Shown: one piece after another, positions 23,780-33,188 of the stretch | Position numbering within the stretch: position 1 is the first letter of the stretch | How the letters are laid out: every line of letters starts with the position of its first letter | DNA from: an uncultured Tenacibaculum sp. | GTDB lineage: Bacteria; Bacteroidota; Bacteroidia; Flavobacteriales; Flavobacteriaceae | Length of the DNA: 64,000 bases | Assembly (NCBI RefSeq): GCF_947495995.1 | Contig: NZ_CANMAX010000002.1 | Coordinates: forward strand, 186,001 to 250,000 | Direction: 5' to 3' | Translations under genes and position numbers: made by a program | Notes under the pieces: generated by a model | Databases searched by the model: none | Seen by the model: the letters and a program-made list of their open reading frames with translations, nothing else | What the model was told of the DNA's origin: nothing

Positions 23780-25138
23780 ATGAGTAAGTCCATAAAATCA
23801 TTGTTAATATCAGTTTTTGTTAGCTTTTTAATTGTTTTATCTATTCAACAAATATTTTCAGAAGCCATATTAGAGATAGAAGGAATAAGAGATTTGTTTA
23901 TTCTTTTTCCATTTATGACTACTTCAATATTCATAGGGATATATTTTTCACATAAATATAAAAACTTTATAAAATCATTATTTGGTGTAACAATTGGTTC
24001 TTTTTTGTTTCACTTTTTACTACTATTCTTAATTATTAAAATTTATAATTTAAAATCCGATTCACTTTATAAAATACTTTTTTTAAGTGCTATAATTACT
24101 TCATTTATAACTTTAATAACTTTTTTGATAACAAGTTTTAAAAGAAAGGAAAGTGGACCTTTAAATACTCAAAATCTAATTATTTCATATTTTACTCTTA
24201 CTATTATTTATGAGTTTTCTATTTTAATTTGGGTTAATAAGTTTAATAATTATTCTATTATATTTAATACTTTAATCATTGGTTGTTTTATTTTATTAGG
24301 AGCACTATATTTCTTTGATTCTGTAGATAAAAAAATAAAAGTGTTCAGAATTAAAGGTTTTTTAATTCCATTTTTATACTTTATTTCTTTAATTATTTTA
24401 CCGCTAATAGGAGTAGATTTTAGTGTTTTTAAATATAAAATATTAACTAAAGAAACAATTGTCGGATTAATCTTAATAAAAGGAATCTATTACACAGCTA
24501 TTGTTTTAATTGTTCATCTAAACTATATTTTTAAGAACAGTAAAAAGGAGAAAGAAAAACTAAAGCAGCAAAGCTTACAATCTCAACTTAATTATCAGCA
24601 ATTAAAAAGTCAGTTAAGTCCTCATTTTTTATTTAATAATATTAATATTTTAACGAGTTTAATAGAAGAAAATCCGAAGCAGGCTATACTTTTTTCATCA
24701 AAACTATCGGATATTTACCGTTATTTTTTAGAGTATGAAAAGTCAGATGTTGTGTCTGTAAATGAAGAATTGATTTTTATTTATAATTATTTAGATTTAT
24801 TAGCTATTCGATTTGAAGAAGGTTTGAGCTATTCAATAGAAGTCAGTAACAAGGCAAAAGAGATGTATATTGTTCCAACTGCAATGCAACAAATTTTAGA
24901 GAATGTAATCAAGCATAATGAAATTAATAAAGATAAACCTGTATTGATTACTATTAGTTCAAATGATGAATATTTACTTATAGAAAATAATAAGAATAAT
25001 AAAATCTCTAAAGAAAGAAGCCATAAAAAAGGAATTGCCAATATAAAACAACGTTATTCGTATTTTACAGATAATAAGGTCATAATCGAAAACGGTGAAA
25101 ATAAATTTATAATTAAACTTCCTTTATTGACTGAGTAA
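23780..25138 (+). CDS. LytS-type sensor histidine kinase, copy 2
   Basis: The 452-residue protein has about seven or eight hydrophobic segments in residues 8-250 (more than copy 1), then the kinase core: QLSPHFLFNNINILTSLI with phospho-acceptor His282, QQILENVIKHNEI for the ATP N-box, and GIANIKQRYSYF for the G-box. It lacks the C-terminal 2TM domain present in copy 1. It starts two bases upstream of its regulator gene (stop to ATG spacing), giving a standard kinase-regulator pair. The N-terminal sensing region is unlike that of copy 1, so the signal may differ. Confidence 0.85.
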   Translation: MSKSIKSLLISVFVSFLIVLSIQQIFSEAILEIEGIRDLFILFPFMTTSIFIGIYFSHKYKNFIKSLFGVTIGSFLFHFLLLFLIIKIYNLKSDSLYKILFLSAIITSFITLITFLITSFKRKESGPLNTQNLIISYFTLTIIYEFSILIWVNKFNNYSIIFNTLIIGCFILLGALYFFDSVDKKIKVFRIKGFLIPFLYFISLIILPLIGVDFSVFKYKILTKETIVGLILIKGIYYTAIVLIVHLNYIFKNSKKEKEKLKQQSLQSQLNYQQLKSQLSPHFLFNNINILTSLIEENPKQAILFSSKLSDIYRYFLEYEKSDVVSVNEELIFIYNYLDLLAIRFEEGLSYSIEVSNKAKEMYIVPTAMQQILENVIKHNEINKDKPVLITISSNDEYLLIENNKNNKISKERSHKKGIANIKQRYSYFTDNKVIIENGENKFIIKLPLLTE

Positions 25139-25140
25139 AT

Positions 25141-25881
25141 ATGAAAGTAATTATAATTGAAGATGAATTAGTAGCATCTAGAAGACTCGAACGAATGCTT
25201 TCTAATTATAAATTTGAAATTCAAGCGAATTTAGTTTCTGTTAAACAAGCTGTATCTTGGTTGAAAGCAAATAAACACCCTGATTTAATTTTTTTAGATG
25301 TCCATTTATCTGATGGTCTATGTTTTGAAATTTTTAAAGAAATCAATATCCAGTCTAAAATTATTTTTACTACTGCTTATAGTGAATACAGCATTAAGGC
25401 TTTTGAATATAATAGTATCTTTTATTTATTAAAACCAATAAAAGAAGAAGAGCTTCAACTCGCAATTAAAAAAGCTGATACAATTCAGAAAATAGAGAAT
25501 GAATACAAAACATTAAAAAATTTGTTTTTAGATGTAGAAGAAAAAAAGTTTAAAACTTCTTTTACTATAAAGATCGGGAAAAAGATAAAGATTATTAATG
25601 AAGAGGAAATTATAGGGTTTTATAGTGAAGATAATGTTACTTATATAAAATCTATACAAACAAAAGGAATTATTCATAGTTCACTAACACATTTACAAGA
25701 GGAGTTAAACTCTAAAAAGTTTTTTAGAGTTAGTCGATCATGGATTGTTCATAAAGACTTCATATCAGATATAAGTATATATAAAACAGCTAGATTAAAA
25801 TTAGTGTTAAATTCTTTTACAGAACAAGAAATTATTGTGAGTAGAGAACGTGTAAAAGACTTTAAAAACTGGATTGATTAA
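25141..25881 (+). CDS. LytTR-family response regulator, copy 2
   Basis: The 246-residue regulator has the same plan as copy 1: receiver (EDELVASRRLERML, Asp53 in LIFLDVHLSDGL, YLLKPIKEEEL) and LytTR domain (FTIKIGKKIKIINEEEI, FFRVSRSWIVHKDFI). The final 75 bases before and across the stop codon differ from copy 1 at three positions only, far more alike than the rest of the gene. This indicates a duplication with breakpoint or gene conversion at the 3' end, and possibly identical DNA specificity in the final LytTR helix. The start follows the kinase stop by two bases. Confidence 0.9.
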   Translation: MKVIIIEDELVASRRLERMLSNYKFEIQANLVSVKQAVSWLKANKHPDLIFLDVHLSDGLCFEIFKEINIQSKIIFTTAYSEYSIKAFEYNSIFYLLKPIKEEELQLAIKKADTIQKIENEYKTLKNLFLDVEEKKFKTSFTIKIGKKIKIINEEEIIGFYSEDNVTYIKSIQTKGIIHSSLTHLQEELNSKKFFRVSRSWIVHKDFISDISIYKTARLKLVLNSFTEQEIIVSRERVKDFKNWID

Positions 25882-25889
25882 CTGTATGT
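25881..25889 (+). repeat. Remnant of a LytTR-type box after the second regulator
   Basis: ACTGTATGT at 25881-25889 corresponds to ACTGTTTGC at 23695-23703 after the first regulator, and the downstream bases TTATTTATTTTTAC also match. No second box and no downstream plus-strand operon follow it here, so it is probably a relic of the duplicated unit. Confidence 0.45.
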
Positions 25890-27052
25890 TATTTATTTTT
25901 ACGAAGCGCAATCAAACCTAAAATAGGACCAATAGCTAGTATACTTAGTAGATATTCAAAACTGTAATAACTGTTTAAAAAGAAAATAGTTTGAATACTT
26001 AATATTGTTAGCGAATATCCTAAACAGTTCACAATAGTAAGAGCACTTCCTTTAATCTCTACTGGGGCACTTTTAGCAACGAGCGTAGAAAATAGAGGAG
26101 AATCCATAATTACTGTAAATCCCCACACAATTATAAGCGTTAGAAATATTGCAGGATGTAGTTCGTATAAGAAAGGAGATATAAGACAACAAACTCCTGA
26201 TATACTTAAGGCTATCATGGCAATTTGTTTTGTTGGGTAACGAGAAGACAGATAACCACCTAAAATGCATCCTAAACTACCAATAGCGATCACACTAAAA
26301 GATAAAAAAGAGACATTGAAATTTGGAGTTGGATTTGCATCCAAATAAAAACCTAAAATAACGGGAACAAAAGCCCAAAAGGTGTATAATTCCCACATAT
26401 GACCGAAATACCCAAAAGCAGCAGTACGAAATTTTATATTCTTAAAGATTTCAAATATGGCTGTTAATTGTAAACGAGAACTTTTCTTTCTATAAGGTCC
26501 GTCAGGAACAAATAAAAGAATTGCAACTCCTCCAAAAAAAGCCAAACCAGAAGTAGAATAAATGACAGATTTCCATGGGAATGATGTAGAGAAACCAGCT
26601 AGTAAATGTGGTAAAGCAGTTCCTAAAACTAATGCGCCGACTAAAAAACCTAGTGATTTTCCCAATTGTTTATCAAAATGATCTGCAGCGATTTTCATTC
26701 CTACAGGATAAATACCAGCTAAGAAAAAACCAATTAAAAACCGGAATATTAATAATGATGTAATTGTATTATTAGAAATAACAATTCCTAGATTACATAT
26801 TGAAGCAAGTACTGCACTACCAAAAAATACTTTAGAAGGAGAAAAGCGATCAGCAATATTAAAGATAGCAAAAACGAGTGTACCAATAATAAAACCAAAT
26901 TGTACCGAAGAAGTTAGAGATGCTAATGAATTCTGATCAAGATGAAAGACACGAATTAAATCATTTAAAACTCCGTTTCCAGCAAACCATAGCGATGTAC
27001 AAAAAAACTGAGCTAGAACAATGATGAATAATAAGAGTGATTTCTTTTTCAA
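25889..27052 (-). CDS. MFS transporter associated with histidine catabolism genes
   Basis: The 387-residue protein has about 12 hydrophobic segments and a MFS organisation, with ADRFSPSKVFFGSA near the 2-3 loop (motif A-like) and GGYLSSRYPTKQIA in the mirrored loop. Its start overlaps the end of hutG by four bases, so it belongs to the hutI-hutG transcription unit. A role in uptake of histidine, urocanate or a related compound is suggested only by location; the substrate cannot be inferred. Confidence 0.75.
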   Translation of the reverse strand: MKKKSLLLFIIVLAQFFCTSLWFAGNGVLNDLIRVFHLDQNSLASLTSSVQFGFIIGTLVFAIFNIADRFSPSKVFFGSAVLASICNLGIVISNNTITSLLIFRFLIGFFLAGIYPVGMKIAADHFDKQLGKSLGFLVGALVLGTALPHLLAGFSTSFPWKSVIYSTSGLAFFGGVAILLFVPDGPYRKKSSRLQLTAIFEIFKNIKFRTAAFGYFGHMWELYTFWAFVPVILGFYLDANPTPNFNVSFLSFSVIAIGSLGCILGGYLSSRYPTKQIAMIALSISGVCCLISPFLYELHPAIFLTLIIVWGFTVIMDSPLFSTLVAKSAPVEIKGSALTIVNCLGYSLTILSIQTIFFLNSYYSFEYLLSILAIGPILGLIALRKNK

Positions 27053-28059
27053 TTCGTATTTGCCTTAATAAAATCGGTAATTAAATAACTAATGAATTTC
27101 CCAACTTGTTTTGTGGCAGAATCTTCATTTGAAATAGAAGGTGCACCTTCACAAATATGTAAATAATTAGCATTTGAATGTTTTCCAAAGAAATGAACAA
27201 CACGTCTTGTTTGTTCAGGAGTAAATCCAGACGGAGTCATTGCACTACTAGGAAAATATTGAATACAATCTAAATCAATTTCAATTCCGAATTTTTTATC
27301 AGATATAAACTGTAAAGCTCTTTGCATTTCGTTTTCAAACGAAGTTGTTTGGTATACAGCAATCTCTTCAAACATATTATATTCAAGATTAATATTATCA
27401 TGAATAAAATCAAAAATATATTGAGGAGTATAGTTTTCATGCAAGCCAAACATGAAATATTTATCTAGAAATTTATGATGTAAGGCATAAGAAAAACCAT
27501 TTCCGCTATGACGTTCTTCTAACTTTCGAAGATCGGTATGTGCATCTAGATTAATCACATTAATAGAATCATCTACAGCTTCTGAAAGTCCTTTAATGTT
27601 TCCGTAGGCATTATTATGTCCACCACCAATAACAATAGGTGTTTTACCAGAGGTAACAATTAATGAAATCCACTTAGATAATTCACTATCTAATTTCTTT
27701 AAAAAAGTATCTCCTTTTTCTCTGTCGTTAGGATTAAAATTTAAAACCTCATCAAAAAAATCTAAATATCCTAAAACAAGAATATCTTTTCCGTTTATGA
27801 ATTGATTTTGTTGTGTGTTTAATAATGCTTTTAAGGCAGGAATAAAAGCAGTATGAGCACCAGAATTACCATAGTTCATTTGAACACCAATATCTTCTGG
27901 TACTCCTAATATGATATATTTTGCAGAGGATACTTTTATTTCTTCTTCAATTTCTTTCTGATTAGAAATTGTTTGTACATGTTCACCTAATTTTGATTCT
28001 CCAGTTCTAACTGAAACAAATTCGGTAATTGTATCCTGCGAAAAAGTTTGTAATATCAT
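27049..28059 (-). CDS. hutG: Formimidoylglutamase-like ureohydrolase
   Basis: The 336-residue protein belongs to the arginase/agmatinase superfamily: GGGHNNAYGNIKG near residue 150 has the first metal His, NLDAHTDLRKLEERHSG near 177 the Asp/His metal set (DAHTD), and IEIDLDCIQ near 245 the final metal Asp pair. The location next to hutI supports formimidoylglutamase (formiminoglutamate to glutamate and formamide) rather than arginase. Its start overlaps the hutI end by one base. Substrate remains an inference. Confidence 0.8.
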   Translation of the reverse strand: MILQTFSQDTITEFVSVRTGESKLGEHVQTISNQKEIEEEIKVSSAKYIILGVPEDIGVQMNYGNSGAHTAFIPALKALLNTQQNQFINGKDILVLGYLDFFDEVLNFNPNDREKGDTFLKKLDSELSKWISLIVTSGKTPIVIGGGHNNAYGNIKGLSEAVDDSINVINLDAHTDLRKLEERHSGNGFSYALHHKFLDKYFMFGLHENYTPQYIFDFIHDNINLEYNMFEEIAVYQTTSFENEMQRALQFISDKKFGIEIDLDCIQYFPSSAMTPSGFTPEQTRRVVHFFGKHSNANYLHICEGAPSISNEDSATKQVGKFISYLITDFIKANTN

Positions 28060-29294
28060 TATATAAGTTTACCGTCTATATATACAGATTCTATAACGCT
28101 AGCTCCAAAGTTGTATGGTAAAAAGTTATATGAAGAAATCTCTTTAGTAATAAAGAAATTTGCTTTTTTACCACGTGTTATCGAACCTACTTCATTAGAA
28201 AGATTCATTGCATAAGCTCCGTTTATAGTAGCTGCGTTAATAGCTTCTTCTGGCGTCATTTTCATTTTTATACAAGCTGTGGCTACAACAAAATTCATAT
28301 TTCCAGAAGGAGTAGAACCAGGATTGTAGTCTGAAGCTAAAGCTAACGGTAAATTATTGTCTATTATAGTTCTTGCAGGTGTATAAGGAATACTTAAAAA
28401 GTACGAGCAAGAAGGAAGTGCAACAGGCATTGTATCTGAATTCTGTAAAGCGGCTATATCTTTTTCATTTAAAACTTCTAAATGATCTACAGACAAAGCA
28501 TTATTGTCCACACATTTTTCAACACCTCCAATAGTTGTAAATTGATTTACATGAACTTTAGGTTGTAAACCTAAGGCTTTACCGGCTTTTATAATTTTTT
28601 CAGTTTGTGCTACAGTAAAATACCCTGTTTCACAGAATACATCAATAAATTCAGCTAAATTTTCTGAAGCTACTTTAGGAAGCATTTCATTGATGATAAT
28701 ATCAACATAAGCTTCTTGATTCTCTTTAAATTCTTCAGGAAAAGCATGTGCTCCTAAAAATGTAGCCTTAATAGGTAAATCAAAATCTTTCTTTAAACGT
28801 TTTACTACTCTCAACATTTTCAACTCTGCGTCTGTAGCTAGTCCGTAACCTGATTTTATCTCTATTGCACCAGTTCCAAGGCGCATAACTTCATCTAAAC
28901 GTACTTTTGTTAATTCATACAGTTCATCTTCAGAACTGTCTTTTAATCTTTTTGCTGAATTTAAAATACCGCCGCCTCTTTTTGCTATTTCTTCATAAGT
29001 TAATCCGTTAATACGATCAACAAATTCTTGTTCTCTAGTACCTGCATATACAATATGTGTATGACTATCACACCATGTAGGGAAAACCATTTTCCCAGTA
29101 CAATCAACCAAAATAGCCGCAGAATAAGAGGGGATATTCTCCATTACACCATAATCGATAATTTTTTCATTCTCGATGGCTAAAAAGGCATTTTTTATTG
29201 TCGGTAAATTTTTCATATCACTACCAACTACCTTTTTAACACCTTTTTCTCTAACTTGTATTAATTCCTTAATATTTATAAGTAAGGTTATCAT
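28059..29294 (-). CDS. hutI: Imidazolonepropionase
   Basis: This metal-dependent amidohydrolase converts imidazolone propionate to formiminoglutamate, the third step of histidine degradation. The 411-residue sequence has DSHTHIVYAGTREQEF near 75 (metal His pair and substrate Arg), EIKSGYGL near 144, LGAHAFPEEF near 180, and the later metal Asp in LASDYNPGS near 316. hutH and hutU are not in the window. The start ATG at 29294 lies 320 bp from the divergent DUF3995 gene. Confidence 0.92.
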   Translation of the reverse strand: MITLLINIKELIQVREKGVKKVVGSDMKNLPTIKNAFLAIENEKIIDYGVMENIPSYSAAILVDCTGKMVFPTWCDSHTHIVYAGTREQEFVDRINGLTYEEIAKRGGGILNSAKRLKDSSEDELYELTKVRLDEVMRLGTGAIEIKSGYGLATDAELKMLRVVKRLKKDFDLPIKATFLGAHAFPEEFKENQEAYVDIIINEMLPKVASENLAEFIDVFCETGYFTVAQTEKIIKAGKALGLQPKVHVNQFTTIGGVEKCVDNNALSVDHLEVLNEKDIAALQNSDTMPVALPSCSYFLSIPYTPARTIIDNNLPLALASDYNPGSTPSGNMNFVVATACIKMKMTPEEAINAATINGAYAMNLSNEVGSITRGKKANFFITKEISSYNFLPYNFGASVIESVYIDGKLI

Positions 29295-29614
29295 AAGGGA
29301 TATTTAGCTTTGGGTCATAACAAACATACATTAAAAACTATAAAGTTCATACATTTTAACTTATACTAATTTAACTAAATTTCACTTAATTTATTTGAAA
29401 ATAACTCTTTTTAAGCTGTTTTAATGAAATTTCCATACAAAACAATTTATATTATAAACAGCTAATTTCAAAGCTATTTTTTGAAGAAGTATGTACATAA
29501 TTCTTAAACTATTAATTAAACGAATCGCTTTCTTGATATTTATCAAGCTTTAATTAATAGTTAACGTATAAATTTGATTTTCTAAGAATTAAGAAAGTTT
29601 AAAAGTAAATTATT
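29295..29614. promoter_or_regulatory. Divergent intergenic region with nested inverted repeat
   Basis: No gene is visible in these 320 bases. Exact 14-base arms AACTATTAATTAAA (29507-29520) and TTTAATTAATAGTT (29549-29562) enclose a second exact hairpin CTTGATA-TT-TATCAAG (29532-29547). TAAATTTG (29569-29576) directly after the right arm matches the -7 consensus for the plus-strand gene at 29615. The palindrome therefore covers the -33 region and could be an operator. The rest is AT-rich with no further recognisable structure. Confidence 0.5.
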
Positions 29615-30043
29615 ATGATGTTTTTTATAGGAATATTATCAGGATTAATATTAATTGTCATTTCAATTTTTCATGTGTATTGGGCTTTTGGTGGACGTTA
29701 CGCAGTAGACGCTGTAATACCAACTCAAACAAATAAAAAGAGTGTATTAAACCCACCTCCATTTTTAACATTTTTAGTTGCTGTTTTTGTAATGTTGATT
29801 GCAATTACATACTTACATGAAGCAAATTTCTACGATTTTCAGTTTTTACCTGAATTTATAAAAGAGTACGGAATTATAATTTTTGCCTCTATTTTTTTCA
29901 TTAGAGCCGTTGGTGATTTTAAATATGTAGGTTTCTTTAAAAAGATAAAATCAACAAAGTTTGGTATTAACGATACGAAGTTTTTTTCTCCTTTATGTTT
30001 GTTTCTAGCTTTATCTGGTGTATTGATTTTGATTTTAAAATGA
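29615..30043 (+). CDS. DUF3995 membrane protein
   Basis: The 142-residue protein has four hydrophobic segments (about 3-25, 52-70, 89-107 and 124-141). IFHVYWAFGGRYAVDAVIP near the start is the characteristic DUF3995 sequence (H-x-x-W...GG). The function of the family is unknown. A -7 element at 29569 and a nested palindrome lie directly upstream, so it probably has its own regulated promoter. The gene precedes a DinB-like gene on the same strand. Confidence 0.8.
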   Translation: MMFFIGILSGLILIVISIFHVYWAFGGRYAVDAVIPTQTNKKSVLNPPPFLTFLVAVFVMLIAITYLHEANFYDFQFLPEFIKEYGIIIFASIFFIRAVGDFKYVGFFKKIKSTKFGINDTKFFSPLCLFLALSGVLILILK

Positions 30044-30076
30044 TTAATTTCGTTTTTCAGTCAATCTATTTATTTC

Positions 30077-30583
30077 ATGATACCAACTAGCGAATACAAT
30101 CCGTATTTTAAACCATATATTACAAGTTTATCAGAAGAGAAATCTATTCAAGAGAATTTAGAACTTGTACAACAAGATTTTGAATCTACTTTAAGAAACA
30201 TAATATCAGAAAAAGAAAACTACGCTTACGCTGAAGGCAAATGGACTATCAAAGAGGTAATTCAACATTTAATAGATTCTGAAAGAATTTTTTGTTACCG
30301 CGCTTTATGCTTTGCGAGAAACGATAAAACTGATTTACCAGGTTTTGATCAAGATATGTTTGTTGATAATTCAACTGCACAACAAAGAGATTATAATGAG
30401 CTTTTAGACGAATTAGAGCTGTTAAGAAAAGGAACAATTCAACTGTATAAAAGTTTCAATCAAGAAGATTTACTAAAAATAGGTATAGGATCTGGTAATA
30501 AAATATCTGTTAGAGCTTTGGGTGCTTTAATTGCTGGGCATCAAAACCATCACTTGAATGTGATTAAAGAACGTTATTTATAA
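30077..30583 (+). CDS. DinB/YfiT-like metal-dependent four-helix-bundle protein
   Basis: The 168-residue product fits the DinB_2 family. WTIKEVIQHLIDSERIFCYR near residue 56 carries the first metal His (His64), and the C-terminal LIAGHQNHHLNVIKERYL holds the last histidines (HQNHH). The family binds zinc or nickel in a four-helix bundle and often acts as a thiol transferase or has unknown activity. It lies 33 bp after DUF3995. The specific reaction is not known. Confidence 0.8.
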   Translation: MIPTSEYNPYFKPYITSLSEEKSIQENLELVQQDFESTLRNIISEKENYAYAEGKWTIKEVIQHLIDSERIFCYRALCFARNDKTDLPGFDQDMFVDNSTAQQRDYNELLDELELLRKGTIQLYKSFNQEDLLKIGIGSGNKISVRALGALIAGHQNHHLNVIKERYL

Positions 30584-30601
30584 AACTTAGTACGTTATTT
30601 A

Positions 30602-31468
30602 TTAAAAGAATCTAATAGTATATTCTTGAGTAAACGTATTGTTTTTGACTAATTCAATAATTCCATCTTTAGTGGTGAAATCTTGATCTGTCGTTTCAAG
30701 ATCAGCAGCTCCCATCCAAGGTTCAAAACAAATAAAAGGCGCATCTTTTTTTGTCCAAAAAGCAAAATATTCCCAATCAGAAGATAAAAATTCTAAACCA
30801 TGATTGTGTTTTATAGATTTTAAGGAGATTTTATTAGATTGAATATGCTTAAAAATTAAAGCATCATCTGCAAAAAGATCATAATTTAAATCTAATTTGT
30901 TACCAATAGATCTTTTTGAAGGAGTCACTTTACGTAAACCATTTTCTTGATTCAGAAAGTATTGTTCTGGTTGTTCATTTTTTTCAAATTCCACATAATA
31001 ATCAGAAAAAGCTCCGTCAGAAGTTATCGGACAACTAAACGCTGGATGTGCACCAATTGAAAAATAAATTGCTTTATCGTCTTCATTGTTTACTTGATAT
31101 TCAATTTTAATAGTGTTTTCTATTAAAGTGTAAGAAACTCTTAGCTTGAATTTATATGGGTAAATTTCCAATGTTTTTTCAGAAAAGCTAAGTTCAAAAG
31201 TTACGGAATTAGAAGTTGAAGAAACTACAGTAAAATCATAATCTCTAGCAAAACCATGTTGAGGTAAATTGAACTTATAACTATCTACATAATACGCATG
31301 TTCCTTTAGCTTTCCTACTATAGGAAATAAAATAGGAGCGTGACGTTTCCAGAATTTTGCATCACCATTCCATAGGTAATTGAGTTGCGCTGTTTTAGAA
31401 TAGATTTTTGTTAATTCTGCTCCAGCTGTTTTAAGTTCTATATGTAGTTGCTCGTTTTCTAAAATCAT
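30602..31468 (-). CDS. Aldose 1-epimerase family protein
   Basis: The protein from ATG 31468 (MILENEQLHIELKTAGAELT) has 288 residues and the galactose mutarotase fold: the GAEL opening, LPQHGFARDYDF around residue 78 with the catalytic His, SIGAHPAFSCP around 137 with a second His, and CFEPWMGAADL near the C-terminus with the conserved Glu. An upstream ATG at 31516 adds 16 residues that do not fit the family. It is close to the YeaD/LacX-like branch rather than canonical GalM. It probably interconverts sugar anomers; the physiological substrate is unknown. Confidence 0.82.
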   Translation of the reverse strand: MILENEQLHIELKTAGAELTKIYSKTAQLNYLWNGDAKFWKRHAPILFPIVGKLKEHAYYVDSYKFNLPQHGFARDYDFTVVSSTSNSVTFELSFSEKTLEIYPYKFKLRVSYTLIENTIKIEYQVNNEDDKAIYFSIGAHPAFSCPITSDGAFSDYYVEFEKNEQPEQYFLNQENGLRKVTPSKRSIGNKLDLNYDLFADDALIFKHIQSNKISLKSIKHNHGLEFLSSDWEYFAFWTKKDAPFICFEPWMGAADLETTDQDFTTKDGIIELVKNNTFTQEYTIRFF

Positions 31469-31517
31469 AATTTTTGGTATTAAAAAATCCCTACCGTTAA
31501 GATAAGGATTCTGCATA

Positions 31518-31991
31518 TTAATATTCGATTTTATCGTCTTTTTCTGTCCATTTTTGAAAAGGTTCTAGAGCAATATCTCTACCTACTTGTTCAAAAGGAA
31601 TACTTCTTTTATCATACGGCAAAGGAATTTCTTTGTAGATGAATTCATCATCAAACCCAATATTAGCAGCATCTACTTGATTACTTCCGTAGTAAACTTT
31701 GTCAGGACGTGCCCAATAGATTGCTCCTAAACACATCGGACAAGGTTCACAAGACGTGTAAACTATACAACCATCTAATTGAAATGTACCTAAATTCTGA
31801 CAAGCATCTCTAATCGCAGTAACTTCTGCATGTGCAGTAGGATCGTTAGTAGACGTTACTTTGTTATTACCACGTCCAACAATTTCACCTTCTTTTACAA
31901 TAATACAACCGAAAGGTCCGCCTTCGTTATTACTCATTCCTTTTAAAGCTGCTTTTACAGCTTCACTCATATAAGTTTCGTGTGTATTCAT
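31518..31991 (-). CDS. guaD: Guanine deaminase
   Basis: The 157-residue cytidine deaminase-fold enzyme converts guanine to xanthine. It has zinc-binding His54-Ala-Glu56 in PTAHAEVTAI and CEPCPMC with Cys84 and Cys87. The specific segments EGGPFGCIIVK, SCEPCPMCLGAIYWARP and GFDDEFIYKEI are those of the short bacterial guanine deaminase (GuaD of Bacillus subtilis) rather than tRNA adenosine deaminase. It ends one base before the epimerase upstream region and starts 45 bp after the LodB-like gene on the same strand. Confidence 0.9.
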   Translation of the reverse strand: MNTHETYMSEAVKAALKGMSNNEGGPFGCIIVKEGEIVGRGNNKVTSTNDPTAHAEVTAIRDACQNLGTFQLDGCIVYTSCEPCPMCLGAIYWARPDKVYYGSNQVDAANIGFDDEFIYKEIPLPYDKRSIPFEQVGRDIALEPFQKWTEKDDKIEY

Positions 31992-32036
31992 AATTTTTAT
32001 TTAAAGATAAAAAAAGGGCAGCAAAAATAGTAGATT

Positions 32037-33176
32037 TTATGATACGAATACACTTTCTTGTCTTCTTTTCCAAAAAGTTGCTGTTTTCCAACGAGTTTCA
32101 GCACTGTAAAATAAATCTTTATGCTTCAGATAATGATTCCAGATTGAATCTATTTGTGAGGAATAATTGTTTGATAAATAAGCTGTTTTTTCTTTATTTA
32201 GGTTTGATGAAATATTTACTTTTTTAAGTATATCACTTACTTGCATAGCAGTTGCCATAGCATTAAACATTCCTTGAGAAGATAAAGGATCAAAACTAAT
32301 TGCAGCATCTCCTAAAGCTAACCATTGTTGACCAACAACTTGATCTAACTTAGTAGAATTAGCACTTACAACACCATGAAATTCAATAGCATTAGTTTGA
32401 TCTTGGATAAATTGATTTACAATATTATTTTGATGAATAAGTTTTGAAAACGAATTAAAACTTTTAAAAATACCTTTATCTATAATATCTGCATCAGTTT
32501 GATACGATAAAATTCTTTTGTTGTTGGGAATTACCGCAGTGTACCACCAACCAAACTCATCTGGTAAAATAGTACTCATCGTATTTTGTGTGGTGTTAAG
32601 CACTGTTAGCCAACAAGAAATTAACGAATCGTATTTTGTTCTTTTAATATTTTGAGATTTCGCAAAATGTGCTCCTCTTCCTGTAGCATCTATAACAAAC
32701 TTTGAAGAGAAAACTTTCGTAGTACGATTTTTTATATCATCAGATTTACAAGTTATATTCCATGTATTATCTTGATAAGAACTATTAAAAAAACGTAATC
32801 CCCAGAAACAATCAACGCCTTTTTCAATAGCTTTTTCTCTTAAGTACAAAGCCAACTTTTTACGATCTACACTTTTTGATGCTCCATCAGGATTTCTTAA
32901 ATGATCTATTATTTGAACTTGATCACTTCCCCAGTACGATTGCATTCCGAGGTTATTAATAAAAATATTTTTATACTCACTATCGGTAAGTGTAAGTCCG
33001 AGTGTATTTAAAATTCGATGTGTAGCGGGCGCTAAAGATTCACCAACTTTTTCTGTAGGCTGAATTAATTTATCTACTAGAGTTACTTTGTAAGTATCTG
33101 CTAAAGAAATGGCGGCAATACAACCAGCAATGCCGCCACCTAAAATTAATATTTCTGTATTATGATTTGATATCAT
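32037..33176 (-). CDS. LodB-like FAD-dependent maturase of the CTQ oxidase
   Basis: This 379-residue flavoprotein has an N-terminal GGGIAGCIAAISLA dinucleotide motif and the second FAD element WLALGDAAISFDPLSSQGM, as in tryptophan-halogenase-like flavoproteins. The sequence GWWYTAVIPNN resembles the family's G-W-x-W-x-I-P region. It lies 12 bp after the CTQ quinoprotein gene, as LodB does after LodA. LodB-type proteins are needed for the post-translational crosslink of the Cys-Trp cofactor. A halogenase function is possible in principle, but the context argues for maturation. Its own substrate would be the precursor of the preceding gene. Confidence 0.85.
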   Translation of the reverse strand: MISNHNTEILILGGGIAGCIAAISLADTYKVTLVDKLIQPTEKVGESLAPATHRILNTLGLTLTDSEYKNIFINNLGMQSYWGSDQVQIIDHLRNPDGASKSVDRKKLALYLREKAIEKGVDCFWGLRFFNSSYQDNTWNITCKSDDIKNRTTKVFSSKFVIDATGRGAHFAKSQNIKRTKYDSLISCWLTVLNTTQNTMSTILPDEFGWWYTAVIPNNKRILSYQTDADIIDKGIFKSFNSFSKLIHQNNIVNQFIQDQTNAIEFHGVVSANSTKLDQVVGQQWLALGDAAISFDPLSSQGMFNAMATAMQVSDILKKVNISSNLNKEKTAYLSNNYSSQIDSIWNHYLKHKDLFYSAETRWKTATFWKRRQESVFVS

Positions 33177-33188
33177 ATATTATTCTCT

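Noticed and set aside
32037-33176. Reading the flavoprotein as a tryptophan halogenase
   Set aside because: The halogenase-like motif is present but the gene lies directly behind a LodA-type gene, so the LodB-like maturation role is more likely.
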